From NCBI GenBank assembly GCA_009377495.1, contig WHTZ01000051.1, positions 1 through 47,842 on the forward strand: a stretch of 47,842 bases of DNA. The letters are read 5' to 3'. Below, piece after piece: positions 35,301-44,304 of the stretch. This DNA comes from Luteitalea sp. (GTDB taxonomy: Bacteria; Acidobacteriota; Vicinamibacteria; Vicinamibacterales; Vicinamibacteraceae). The translations under genes were made by a program, and so were the position numbers. Within the stretch, counting starts at the first letter, position 1, and the number at the start of each line of letters is the position of its first letter. The notes below the pieces were generated by a model. It was given only the letters and a program-made list of their open reading frames with translations. It had not been told where the DNA came from and did not search any database.

Positions 35301-35706
35301 TGTCGGCGGCCACCATGACCGTCTCGGCCACCGTGCCGACGCCGAGCGTCGCGTTGACACGCGCCACCGAGTTGAGCGTGACCCGCACGTTGTCACGTTC
35401 GAACGTCTGAAATCCGGTGAGGGCCACCTGGACGCTGTAGGTGCCCGTCGGCACGGTGGGGAAGCTGTAGCGTCCCGTGTGGTCGGTCACCTCCTCGCGC
35501 GTCAAGGTGCGCTCCTGGTGCGTGATGGTGACGGTGGCGCCTGGGACCACCGCACCGCTCGCATCCGTGACGTTGCCGACGATCGAGCCGTAGAGCACCT
35601 GGGCGTGCACAGGCGTCAGGGCCACCCCCACGAGCGCCACGGTGACCACCGCACAGCCAACCAGACGTCCCCTGCACCGAACCCTGCCAGAGAATGGCGT
35701 GTACAT
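32338..35706 (-). CDS. Oar-like TonB-dependent outer-membrane receptor, intact
   Basis: About 1122 residues from ATG 35706, chosen for its AAGGAGG ribosome binding site; the frame open to 35754 is an unneeded extension. Segments: signal peptide ending near PVHAQ; CarboxypepD_reg domain (VTDASGAVVPGATVTITHQ); plug domain (LVDLPGSLARNYQYLLNTLPG, INNTRIDGAST, NVVTNSYDAEQG); barrel starting near LGGPIKRGRVFFFASFEG; C terminus GERQFRFGLRLSF. It would import carbohydrate released by the downstream esterase and beta-helix protein. GC looks lower than in the receptor at 1925-5134. The receptor fragment at 40926-41290 is its closest relative in the window (shared LNWxPIGGGxAGxQL and FGRTAST). Confidence 0.92.
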   Translation of the reverse strand: MYTPFSGRVRCRGRLVGCAVVTVALVGVALTPVHAQVLYGSIVGNVTDASGAVVPGATVTITHQERTLTREEVTDHTGRYSFPTVPTGTYSVQVALTGFQTFERDNVRVTLNSVARVNATLGVGTVAETVMVAADTPLLQTDRAEVRAEITRKELVDLPGSLARNYQYLLNTLPGVAPFEIREANPSNATGSSIFNVSGASQMINNTRIDGASTTNIWQPQYAAYNPALEAISSVNVVTNSYDAEQGLAGGAAINVELRSGTNEFHGSLFEYHHNQHLRARGFFLPPDVQLGKFVMNQYGGTLGGPIKRGRVFFFASFEGYPDRQNADRIASVPSAAVRSGDMSGYPTIYDPLTGNPDGSGRVPFPNNRIPEHRKDPIAQKIVDLIPAPNLPGETRNYFASAATKTDRTSVDTKVNWNVSNRLTMFSRFSVLDMDYLNGTTFGEQLGGAQIRSPGNPGKGNSRVYSFSTGATYIVSPNFIIDGNIGIVAHNTGVEQPRLDENVGLDFLGIPGTNGPQRYQGGWPSFRLSGYDAYGEVNAYMPYWRWDDQAQYVANFNLTKGTHEIRWGLDLYYQAMNHTQPELGSNGARGNFVFGTGPTRLRQDGMLSPDSPAHSFASFLLGLPTQVGKNVMTIDPFTTRQWAHTFYVRDRWQVTPKLTLSMGTRWEYYPIPTREDRGFERYDPVTNQIMIGGLGDVPEDMGVQVSKKGFAPRLGVAYRATNTLVVRAGYGLSIDPYSMARALRTNYPVIIDFTLPGSNSWTPVGPLANGIPEVPVPDLGNGIIDIPPGLTARALPDKHDRGYLQSWNFTIEKELPNHFTVEAGYVANRQIRQLGFRELNWAPIGGGEAGRQLVQAFGRTASTQLISPIGDSHYDSLQARLQRRFADGFSLQIAYTWSKSITTSGADDHSGSLAINIPEYYHLNRRVSNFDRTHNLQITNISELPFGRGKRFLNDGGWVSALLGGWQLNSTLSFYTGTPFSVTAGGASLNAPGNSQRADQVKPTVQKLGGIGPGQAYFDPLAFAPVNEARFGTAGFNTLRGPGVANWDFGVFRNFSIKEGWNLQFRMDSFNVTNTPHFNNPGANVNNLLLNPDGTVSDLNGFSEVLSAWGERQFRFGLRLSF

Positions 35707-35917
35707 CGTCGCCTCCTTACAATCGCGGTCGACTCCGTGCAGGGCCGCGAGCAAGATCCGCCCTGTGCTGTCGAGGACCGATCTGTCAGGGAATTTCAGA
35801 GGCGAGACACTTGCAGCCCATGGCTCCTAGCTCCGCCGCCAAGCCTCACCTCGCCTGATCTCTGTTCCTCGTCAGGCATAGGAGGTCATAACACTTATAT
35901 CGACACTGTAGCAGCGT

Positions 35918-35947
35918 AGGGTATGATCCAACGTCGACCGATGTCAA
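35918..35947 (-). promoter_or_regulatory. Candidate promoter of the 32338 receptor
   Basis: On the minus strand a perfect TTGACA (35947-35942) is 18 bp from TACCCT (35923-35918), giving a leader of about 200 nt before ATG 35706. The surrounding 35870-36020 stretch is notably AT-rich. The -10 is weak, and a TATAAG downstream without a matching -35 is an alternative. Confidence 0.4.
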
Positions 35948-36109
35948 CAAACACTACACGAACATCCTAGATATCATATATTTCAAGCGCGCTCTTCGTT
36001 TCGTGTGCTGTATGTCGTAACGCAGTAATGCCGCGCAAGGTCCGACCACATGAATGAAGCTGCTTAGTCATGACCAATAACTGGCCCATGAGCTGCGCTC
36101 AGCCCGCAG
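35948..36109. other. AT-rich intergenic stretch
   Basis: No gene is visible between the receptor promoter and the tandem motif at 36110. The sequence around 35960-36010 is the most AT-rich part of the window and holds ATATCATATATTTC. No terminator or longer repeat was seen. Confidence 0.5.
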
Positions 36110-36149
36110 GACGATAGACGATATTGGACGGGTGACGATAGACGATATT
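36110..36149. promoter_or_regulatory. Tandem pair of a 16-bp motif, candidate PadR operator
   Basis: GACGATAGACGATATT occurs at 36110-36125 and identically at 36134-36149. A third exact copy, inverted, lies at 40861-40876, and there the match continues through a GACGGGT flank with one mismatch. The TATCGTC half-site (reverse strand) is like the TATCGTA repeats in the promoter of the intact padR gene at 46211-46543. The pair lies ahead of a dead PadR/ADOP pair. Operator function is inferred. Confidence 0.5.
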
Positions 36150-36152
36150 AGG

Positions 36153-36574
36153 GCTATGGAGCACAGCGTCGGAGCGGTCCTTCCGATGGGTGCGTGCGAT
36201 TCCTACGTACCTTCGTAGTGACACCGGCCGCAACGTGGCGCATCGTTGACCCGAAGCCGGAGCCGGATGTGCTAGGGATCGCTTCGATGCCGCCGACCCA
36301 ACCGTCTCGTCTTGCAGAGGTCCTCGCCCAGATCGGGACGGCGATTCCACTCGACACCGAGTCGTTTCTCGGGAACGCGCACGGCGCGGCGGACGCGAAG
36401 GAGATCGAAAGCCGCGCGCAGAGTCTCCGCGCTGAAGGCACCCAAAAGGGGTGAGCGAGTCGAGATCTCACTCGACCTCGACGAACACGTGCTTCCCGTC
36501 CCAGCTCCGGCAGGGTCAGTCCTGGGCGCGGCCGATGGGCGGTGATTGGATCACGCACGCCGCGCGGGCCCTAC
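36153..36574. other. Unassigned stretch, probably decayed coding sequence
   Basis: Both strands have frames of about 85-135 codons here (36194-36454 plus; 36154-36558 minus) that overlap and match no family I recognise. Neither has a convincing ribosome binding site. Since PadR and ADOP remnants follow immediately, this is probably mutated leftover sequence. A short plus-strand protein ending RAEGTQKG (stop at 36454) cannot be excluded. Confidence 0.4.
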
Positions 36575-36752
36575 CCGTCACCTTCCGGCTAGAGCAGGAC
36601 GGTAAGCTCAAGGCCGAATGGCGGCCCACGGAAACAATCGTCGCGCCAAGTACTACCGGCTTACCGCCTCCGGCCGGCGGCAGCTTGAGCAGCATCGGGA
36701 ACGCTGGAATCGGGTCTCGTTCGCCGTCACCAGCGTGCTGGAGGGCGCATAA
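36575..36752 (+). pseudogene. Remnant of a PadR-family regulator
   Basis: Two frames joined by an indel near 36620 reproduce the C-terminal half of a PadR regulator. RLEQDGKLKAEW is followed by NNRRAKYYRLTASGRRQLEQ and a last helix ending in LEGA and TAA 36750-36752. The N-terminal DNA-binding helices are missing. It immediately precedes the start of an ADOP permease remnant, the usual order of acidobacterial PadR/ADOP operons. Confidence 0.7.
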
Positions 36753-36754
36753 CC

Positions 36755-36871
36755 CTCCTATATCGCCTCGCATCCATCGTGCGCTGGATGGTCCGTCGGC
36801 ACCGGGCCGAGCGGGACCTGAACGACGAGCTGGAAGCCTTTGTCGAGATGGCGTGTGAGAACTGCGGCATG
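36755..36871 (+). pseudogene. N-terminal remnant of an ADOP-type permease
   Basis: Directly after the PadR remnant stop, the frame encodes RLASIVRWMVRRHRAERDLNDELEAFVEM. This is the conserved start of acidobacterial permeases (W..LRALFRR...ERELDEEL..H.E.). Similarity ends after about 35 residues, leaving none of the MacB or FtsX domains. It faces the convergent ADOP gene that ends at 36905. Confidence 0.65.
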
Positions 36872-36904
36872 CGAACTGATTCTCCTTCGAGCCAACGACT
36901 GGAT

Positions 36905-39563
36905 CTATTCGTCTCGCAGCGCCACCATTGGGTCGACCTTCGTCGCCCGCCGGGCAGGGAAATAGCTCGCCAATACGACGACGGTGCCCAGCGTCAGCAA
37001 CACGGCCACCAACGTCGCAGCGTCGGTGGGCTTTACGCCGTACAGCATGCTGCTGAGAAATCGCGTGACCGACAACGACGTTGCCACTCCGATAACAGCG
37101 CCTGCCAGCGTCAACGCGAGCCCTTGTCTGATAACCAGCCCCAACACCTCACGTCGCTGCGCTCCCAACGCCATGCGCACACCAATCTCGCGCGTGCGAT
37201 GCGACACCGACTCCGACAGCATTCCGTAGATCCCGATCGCCACCAGCAGGAGGGCCAAGCCAGCAAAGCCACTCAGAAGCATGGCTCGAAACCGCGTGGG
37301 CCATGGACTCGGAAATCTTCTGTTCCATGGTTCTCACGTCATGAATCGGCACGTCCCCGTCCAACGCGGAGACCTCGCGCTGGAGGGCGGACGCCAGGCC
37401 TACGCCGGTATCGCTCGTGCGGAGGAGAATCTGGACGGAACTGCCCGCCGACTGGGTGAGCGGACGATACACCAAGGGAGACGGTGTCCCAAACGACATC
37501 GTGTTGAACAGAGAGATCCCTTTGACGTCGCCAGCTGTTCCAACAATCGTGAGCCAGGGAGACTCGCCATCGGGCGCTGCGAGCTTGATGTGTCTGCCGA
37601 TTGGAGCCTCGTTGCGGAAGTACCGTCGAGCCAGCGTGTCATTGACGATGGCCACAGGCTGAGTATGTTCACGATCGGTCGTTTCAAATGGCCTCCCTCG
37701 AAGCAACGGGATGCCCATGGCTGCCAGGTAATCCTGGTTCACATCCTCCACGCTCACGTCACCCAATGTGGTCTTGGGGGCCGCTCGGCCCGCCACCGCT
37801 AGCGCAAGATTCCTCGCCGCAGATGACGACATCCCAACGGCCTGTACACCCGGAAGTGTGCGGAGCTTCGACGTCAAGCTCTCGTAGAATGCAGCCCGCG
37901 AGGGAAGATCAGGATACGACGACGTCTCCAGACTTAGTTGGGCCGTGAGGAGATGATCAGTACGAAAACCCAAAGGCACGGAGCTGAGCCGAGCGATGCT
38001 CTGAATCAGCAGACCAGCCCCGGCCAGCAGAGTCACTGAGAGTGCCACTTCAGCAATGATGAACAGCCTGGTCGTGCGATGAGCCAGCGCACCCGATGTA
38101 CCGCCGCGTGTGGTCTCCTTCAGCACCCCGTTCAGGTCAGTTCGCGACGCTTTACGGGCCGGCATCAAACCAGAGAGCAGCCCGGCGAGGATCGCTAGAC
38201 TGCCTGTGAACAGCAGCACTGCCCAATTAACGGTCACGGCATTGCCCGCCGGAAGCTCGACCGGATTCGCATGCCGAAACCAGTTGACGCCGGCAATCGC
38301 AAGGCTTGTCCCCAGAGCCGCTCCCAGCACGGCCAGGATCATGCTCTCGGTAATCAACTGCCGGACGAGACGCGATCGTCCCGAGCCGAGGGTGGCACGA
38401 ATCGCCAGTTCCCTCTCGCGCTCGGCGGTGCGAGCCAACTGCAAGTTGGCGACATTCACGCAGGCAATGAGCAGCACACAGACGACGGCGGCAAACAGCA
38501 CCACCAATGCCGTGCGCAGGTTTCCCCCTGCCAGGTAGGTGAACTCTTGCTGGAGCGGATTGACTACCGGCACGATCTGGCGCCACCCACTGTCGCGAGG
38601 CGCGTCACGGACCGCCTGTTGGTGAAGGATGGCAAGCTCCGCCTGCGCGCTGGCCGCGCTCACATTCGGTTTGAGACGCCCGAAGACCCCAATGGAAAAC
38701 TGCAACGGCTCCCGCTCGAACGGGCTTTCAGGCGTGATCAGGGTCCACAGGTCCGCGGCCTTGGGATAGAACTCGAATCCCTGGGGCATGATCCCGATCA
38801 CCGTGCAGGCTTGGTGGTTCAGCGTCAGGCTCCCGCCGACGACATCAGCGGAACCTCCGAGCCGGTTCTTCCAAAAACCGTCGCTCAGGACGACGGTGCA
38901 GCCCGCTCTCCGATCGGAGGTTTCAAACGTGCGGCCTCGAGCCGCTTCGACTCCCAGGAGCGAGAAGAATCCTGCGGTGACCGAAATGGGCAGAACACGT
39001 TGGGCGACACCCTTCCAGAGCAGTGTCTGGCCGGCTCCCGCCCACATGCCACCTTCCACCTGCGCGAAGCTGCGGCTGTGCCGGTGCCACTCCTGAAAGG
39101 CGCGAAAACTGGTAAAGACCGGCACATCCTGCGGCCGATCGACGTGCTGTCCCCAGACACCGACAAGACGGTCGGCGTCCTGGTAGGGTAGCGGTCTCAA
39201 GAGCACAGCATGGATGATGCTGAACATCGCGGTGTTCGCGCCAATCCCGAGCGCGAGCGTCGTGATCGCGACAGCGGCAAAGATGGGAGCTTTGGCAAAC
39301 AGCCTGGCGGCGTATCGCAGATCCTGCAGGACGTCAGTCAGCCATCGCCATCCCCACGCGTCCTCGCTCGCTTCGCGCACGCGCGTCGTGTTGCCGAAGC
39401 GCGTCCTCGCGAGGCGTCTCGCATCTTCTGGGGCAAGGCCCTCCCGTTGGAGTTTGGCGGCCCTGAGGTCGATGTGGAGGCGCATTTCCTCGTCGAGGTC
39501 GGCGTCCCTTTGACGTTGGTTGAGCAGGGCCAGCAGTCTGCGCCACAGGTTTTGGGTTGGCAC
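36905..39563 (-). pseudogene. ADOP-family (MacB/FtsX-type) permease with a frameshift
   Basis: About 886 codons from GTG 39563, which lies 8 bp after the padR stop with GAGGT upstream. The order is normal: an N-terminal ADOP helix (DADLDEEMRLHIDL), first membrane helix and MacB periplasmic domain (TLALGIGANTAMFSI), first FtsX core (VVCVLLIACVNVANLQLARTAERERELAIRATLGSGRSRL), second MacB domain, second FtsX core. Near 37300 one base is missing: ESMA should continue PTRFRAMLLSGFAGLALLL, which is found in the next frame and runs to a normal end (MVALRDE) at 36905. The protein would lose its second FtsX domain. A sequencing error in the GGCCC run is a real alternative. Confidence 0.85.
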
Positions 39564-39571
39564 GCCTGACC

Positions 39572-39913
39572 TCACGTGACCTGTAGCACGCGTCCGATCG
39601 CGTGCGCCAGTCGGTGATACTTGGCCACTTCCCGTTCGAGTTGCTTGTTGCCCGACCTGGCTAACGTGTAGTACCGCGCGCGGCGGTTTTCGTTGGTCCG
39701 CCCCCATGCCACCGTCACCCAGCCGTGCATCAGCAGTCGCTGCAGTGCCGGATAGAGCGAGCCCTCCTCTACGCTCAACACGCTCTCGGTGGTCTGCTGG
39801 ATGAAATCGGCGATCTGGAAGCCATGCATGGTGCCTCCCCGGCCGAGTGTCTTGAGCACGAGGAGGTCGAGCGTTCCATACGGGATGCCGTCACGCACGC
39901 GCGAGCGTTCCAT
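39572..39913 (-). CDS. PadR-family transcriptional regulator (first)
   Basis: A 113-residue PadR protein, the usual length for those paired with ADOP permeases. The winged helix covers about residues 12-85 (GTLDLLVLKTLGRGGTMHGFQIADFI, VEEGSLYPALQRLLMHGWV, NENRRARYYTL), and a dimerising C-terminal helix ends with AIGRVLQVT. It begins at ATG 39913. The candidate promoter at 39923-39951 predicts an almost leaderless transcript. The ADOP gene follows after 8 bp. Such PadR proteins normally repress their own operon. It is intact although its permease is frameshifted. Confidence 0.9.
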   Translation of the reverse strand: MERSRVRDGIPYGTLDLLVLKTLGRGGTMHGFQIADFIQQTTESVLSVEEGSLYPALQRLLMHGWVTVAWGRTNENRRARYYTLARSGNKQLEREVAKYHRLAHAIGRVLQVT

Positions 39914-39951
39914 AGCATAGACAGGCTATGTCATGGGTACACAGCTGTCAA
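39911..39951 (-). promoter_or_regulatory. padR promoter with dyad, predicted near-leaderless transcript
   Basis: On the minus strand a perfect TTGACA (39951-39946) is 17 bp from TAGCCT (39928-39923). The expected start of transcription lies at or just before the ATG at 39913, and no ribosome binding site is present. The dyad CATAG-N5-CTATG (39916-39930) covers the -10 element, as expected for autorepression by PadR. Confidence 0.45.
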
Positions 39952-40139
39952 GACGGGCGTCGTCAGAAAGATTGGGCGCTCTGGACGGCGTTCCTGCGCG
40001 ACGGTCACCGGGGTCGTACTCGATGAGCCTTGAGGTGATAATCGCCCATGTGCCGCAACGCCCTGGTGAGCAAGGGCCTCTGGCTGTTACAGTAAAGATT
40101 GTCGGTTCGCAGGGCTTGAACGGTAGTGGAGTGCGATGA

Positions 40140-40399
40140 GTGCCTATCATCTCGACGTTCTTCGGTATTGTGGTTCGGATGTACTACAAAGAACACGAAC
40201 CGGCGCACTTCCATGCCGAGTATCAGGGCCAGCAGGCAAAGTTCAGCTTTGACGGTGAAGTGCTCATCGGCAACCTGAGTTCAAGAACGCGCGCCGACTC
40301 GTACAAGAGTGGGCGCTTCAACACCAGAGCGAACTTCAAGCGAATTGGGAAAAGATGGAGGCAGGCGAACAACTCGAGCGCATTGCACCACTGGAGTGA
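40140..40399 (+). pseudogene. DUF4160 protein (possible toxin-like partner), frameshifted
   Basis: GTG 40140 starts PIISTFFGIVVRMYYKEHEPAHFHAEYQG, the typical DUF4160 N terminus, continuing to GEVLIGNLSS. At about 40283 the frame changes: the next frame gives KNARRLVQEWALQHQSELQAN and then EKMEAGEQLERIAPLE, a perfect DUF4160 ending with TGA 40397-40399. Read in one frame the protein would instead end in unrelated sequence. DUF4160 genes are often paired with DUF2442 in small two-gene loci thought to be toxin-antitoxin-like. A single-base sequencing error is possible. Confidence 0.8.
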
Positions 40400-40404
40400 C
40401 GACA

Positions 40405-40656
40405 ATGACCTCACTGCCTCACGTGATCCGCGCGGAGTATCGTGAAGACTATCGGATTCACGTTGCGTTCAACGACGGCTCCGAGAAGACCATCGATTTT
40501 CGCGACTGGCTTGACGGCCCGATGTTCGAGCCCCTGAAGGACCAGGCGTACTTTCGTCGCTTCTTCATCGAGGGCGGCACCGTCGCCTGGCCGAACGGCG
40601 CCGACATCGCGCCGGAAACCCTCTACGAGTGTCAAGCCGCCGACGAGGCGGCTTGA
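40405..40656 (+). CDS. DUF2442 protein, partner of DUF4160
   Basis: An 83-residue protein from ATG 40405, 5 bp after the DUF4160 stop. It has the DUF2442 pattern VAFNDGSEKTIDFRDWLDGPMFEPLKD, then YFRRFFIEGGTVAWPNGADIAPETLY. In many genomes this family lies directly after DUF4160 and is proposed to be the antitoxin or DNA-binding partner. Here it is intact while its partner is frameshifted, the pattern expected if the toxin-like gene decays first. Function is not established. Confidence 0.87.
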   Translation: MTSLPHVIRAEYREDYRIHVAFNDGSEKTIDFRDWLDGPMFEPLKDQAYFRRFFIEGGTVAWPNGADIAPETLYECQAADEAA

Positions 40657-40925
40657 CACTCGGTGCCACTGTCCTGTTCCATCGTGATCAGTCGTTTTCC
40701 AGCAGATCGTGATCGGAGCGATGCGACGCGAGGACGTCCGTGTTGTCGATCGGTCTCCATGAGTGAAGGGATGAAACAAGGACGCCGGGCGCGGGTCACG
40801 CGTCTGTCGGCGGGAGGGACTCCGTTAACCACGGCCACGGCTCACGGCAAAAACCCGTCTAATATCGTCTATCGTCTCGGAGACACCATTGAACCTGATC
40901 CTGGAGGCACGAGCGTAGGGCGGTT
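40657..40925. other. Intergenic stretch with one copy of the 16-bp motif
   Basis: About 270 bp without a recognised gene. The only notable element is the inverted copy of the motif seen at 36110 and 36134, here AATATCGTCTATCGTC at 40861-40876, preceded by ACCCGTCT that matches the flank of the 36110 copy. This may be the promoter scar of a lost PadR operon. Confidence 0.5.
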
Positions 40926-41290
40926 CACGTCGGTGCCCGGCGGCTGGGCGATGGCGTCATTCCCGTGCCGGGCGACGTCTCGGCCCGTGCCATCCCGGAT
41001 GAGTTCGAGCGCGGCCATATCAAGTCGTGGAACATTGCGTTCCAACGTGAGCTACGATTGGGGTTTGTCGGCGAGGCCGTACGTGGCGACGCGCCAAGTG
41101 AACCAGCTCGGCTCGCGACAGCTCAACTGGTCGCCGATCGGCGGCGGACAGGCTGGGCTCCAACTGAACGAGCAGTTCGGGCGCACGGCCTCAACCCCGA
41201 TCACGGCCTCGATCGGGGACTCCAGCTATAACTCACTGCAGACCCGACTCCGAGCGTCAAGTGCGCCTCGGTCTCCGCTTGGGTTTCTAG
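40926..41290 (+). pseudogene. Fragment of an Oar-like TonB-dependent receptor with two deletions
   Basis: Three short pieces of one receptor are visible. First comes LGDGVIPVPGDVSARAIPDE running to FQRELRLGFVGEA. After a small indel near 41079, YVATRQVNQLGSRQLNWSPI continues in another frame to IGDSSYNSLQTRL near 41250. Then a jump of about 220 residues leads directly to the final strand ERQVRLGLRLGF and TAG 41288-41290. The pieces align with residues about 790-880 and the C terminus of the intact receptor at 32338-35706. The stop is followed by AGGAG serving the DUF6807 gene, so the receptor once preceded it. Confidence 0.82.
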
Positions 41291-41301
41291 GAGATGGAAC
41301 G

Positions 41302-42336
41302 ATGAAGGTGACCAACGCGCCCCGGAAAGAGCTGGTTCTTGCGCTTGTGTGCTCCGTCTGTACCGCTCTTCCGATCTGGGCACAGGTCAAGGTGACGCCT
41401 GGGTCGGAAGAGGTCCTCGTCGAGGTCGACGGGAAGCCGTTCACAACGTTCTACGTTGGGGGCAAGGACCTCAACAGGCCCTATCTGTATCCGCTCCGGT
41501 CGACCTCCGGAAAGGAGGTGACCCGATCGTATCCCGCGGGCCAGCTACCGGGAGAGAGCACTGACCATCCGCACCATGCCGGTCTCTTCTATGGACATGG
41601 AGACGTGAACGGGTACAACTATTGGGCCATACAGAACGTGCCCACACCGCCTTCCCGAGGCAGCGCCACGCGAGGGCGCATCGTTCTGAAGGAACCAGTG
41701 TCGGTCACGAGTGGGAAAGCGTCCGGTTCTGTGGACGTGGTGCTGAGCTGGCTGACACCGGACGGCAAGCCGATATTGACTGAAGAACGAACGATGACGT
41801 TTTACTCGAACCCAGAGCTCCGCATCGTGGACTTCGACTTCGATTTCGCGGCGCTCGAGCAGGTCGTCTTTCGTGACACCAAGGAAGGGACCTTTGCCAT
41901 GCGCATGGCCAGCGTGCTCGAGGAACAGCGTCCCAAAGATCGAAAGGCGGCGCCTTCCGGCATGGGCACACTGGTCAATGCTAAAGGGGGCGAAGGCGAG
42001 GAGAACGTGTGGGGCAAGCGGTCGGAATGGGTCGACTATTCCGGCCGTCTGGATGGTGAACCGGTGGGCGTGGTGCTCATGGATCACCCAAACAATCCGA
42101 GGCATCCCACCTACTGGCATTCCCGCGCCTACGGGCTGCACTCGGTGAACCCGTTCGGTGTGAGCGATTTTCTCAACGACAAGACCCAGGACGGTAGTAT
42201 GACGATCGAGCCGGGCGAGCACGTCCAGTTCCGGTATCGGCTCATCATCCATCCCGGTCTGTCCAGAGCGCGGATCGCGGAGTTGTACCAGCAGTACGCA
42301 GGCACCGACGCACAGACCATGTTGGAGAAGAAGTAA
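41302..42336 (+). CDS. DUF6807 (PmoA-like) family protein, exported
   Basis: A 344-residue protein from ATG 41302, with AGGAGATGG upstream; the longer frame extending to 40663 runs through the receptor remnant and is rejected. A signal peptide (ELVLALVCSVCTALPIWAQ) precedes the beta-rich DUF6807 domain: VDGKPFTTFYVGG, a LYPLRSTSGKEVTRSYP strand and the conserved DHPHHAGLFYGHGDVNGYNYW histidine motif, then MDHPNNPRHPTYWHSRAYGL. The family name PmoA reflects an old annotation; members lie in carbohydrate loci, often with Gfo/Idh/MocA dehydrogenases as here (53 bp downstream). The biochemical role is unknown. Confidence 0.85.
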   Translation: MKVTNAPRKELVLALVCSVCTALPIWAQVKVTPGSEEVLVEVDGKPFTTFYVGGKDLNRPYLYPLRSTSGKEVTRSYPAGQLPGESTDHPHHAGLFYGHGDVNGYNYWAIQNVPTPPSRGSATRGRIVLKEPVSVTSGKASGSVDVVLSWLTPDGKPILTEERTMTFYSNPELRIVDFDFDFAALEQVVFRDTKEGTFAMRMASVLEEQRPKDRKAAPSGMGTLVNAKGGEGEENVWGKRSEWVDYSGRLDGEPVGVVLMDHPNNPRHPTYWHSRAYGLHSVNPFGVSDFLNDKTQDGSMTIEPGEHVQFRYRLIIHPGLSRARIAELYQQYAGTDAQTMLEKK

Positions 42337-42389
42337 GCGCGATCTGTCCGACCTGTTTCGCACTCGGGCGTCGTGCCAAAGGAGGAGTC

Positions 42390-43745
<1,356 letters not shown>

Positions 43746-43963
43746 AAGTGGGCGGGTGAGACAGCGCCAAGCTGGAGCAGTGTCATGGCGCGGTTTCCTC
43801 AAACTGGCCGCGCGGCCAGTTGCGGGATGCCCAGGCGGGCCGGGGACCATGACCTCGGTGCCATAGCCGGGACGTCGTTCTCGCACGGCCGTGGCCGGCC
43901 AGGGTCCGAACGCCTGCAACGCGCGGCCGAGCTCGCGGCCCGTCTCGGCAGGGCCCGTGTCGA
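43746..43963. other. Unassigned stretch
   Basis: About 220 bp between the Gfo/Idh/MocA stop and the HNH remnant. Frames exist on both strands but none resembles a known family; the minus-strand frames may be mutated HNH gene sequence. No terminator-like hairpin with a T-run was found. Confidence 0.4.
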
Positions 43964-44107
43964 CGGATATAGGCGACGCCGATCGAGCGCGGCGAGGGAG
44001 GCGACGAGGCCCGCGGTGGCCTCGCGTTCAGGGGCAGCGAGGCGGGTCACCTCGCGGAGGAGATCTTGATCGGAGAGCAGATCGAACGAGGGAAGTAGAG
44101 TCGCCAT
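43964..44107 (-). pseudogene. N-terminal remnant of an HNH endonuclease-type protein
   Basis: From ATG 44107 about 47 residues (MATLLPSFDLLSDQDLLREV, then RLAAPEREATAGLVASLAALDRRRLY) match the helical N terminus of a widespread family of HNH endonuclease-like proteins, in which LSDxELL...ERExTAxLIAHLAELDxRRLY is typical. The following conserved serine/tyrosine region and HNH domain are not found in this frame. It lies between the Gfo/Idh gene and the truncated ADOP gene. Confidence 0.6.
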
Positions 44108-44304
44108 ACCTTATTCTACGGAGGCGATTTTCGAGGCTCACAACGGCTCCCTGCCGCACGCGAACGCGCCGATCCTTCTTTCCAGTCAACACTGCCTCGG
44201 AACGCGACCTCTTAGTCAACGTCGCGCTCACAGCGGGTCATTCTCACGTGGTGCTGCACAAAACCCCGCGCGGTCCGAGACTCCTGTCAAGCACATTCTT
44301 AGCC
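44108..44304. other. Stretch without a recognised gene
   Basis: About 200 bp separating the HNH remnant from the broken end of the second ADOP gene. I see no family match, repeat or promoter. It marks the join where the missing 3' part of the ADOP gene was lost. Confidence 0.4.

Noticed and set aside
36154..36558. A 134-codon minus-strand gene
   Set aside because: It has no family resemblance or ribosome binding site and is Arg/Pro-rich as expected for a shadow; kept only as part of an unassigned stretch.
40663..41301. N-terminal extension of the DUF6807 protein
   Set aside because: The extended frame passes through a recognisable receptor remnant and its stop region. ATG 41302 has a ribosome binding site and a signal peptide.
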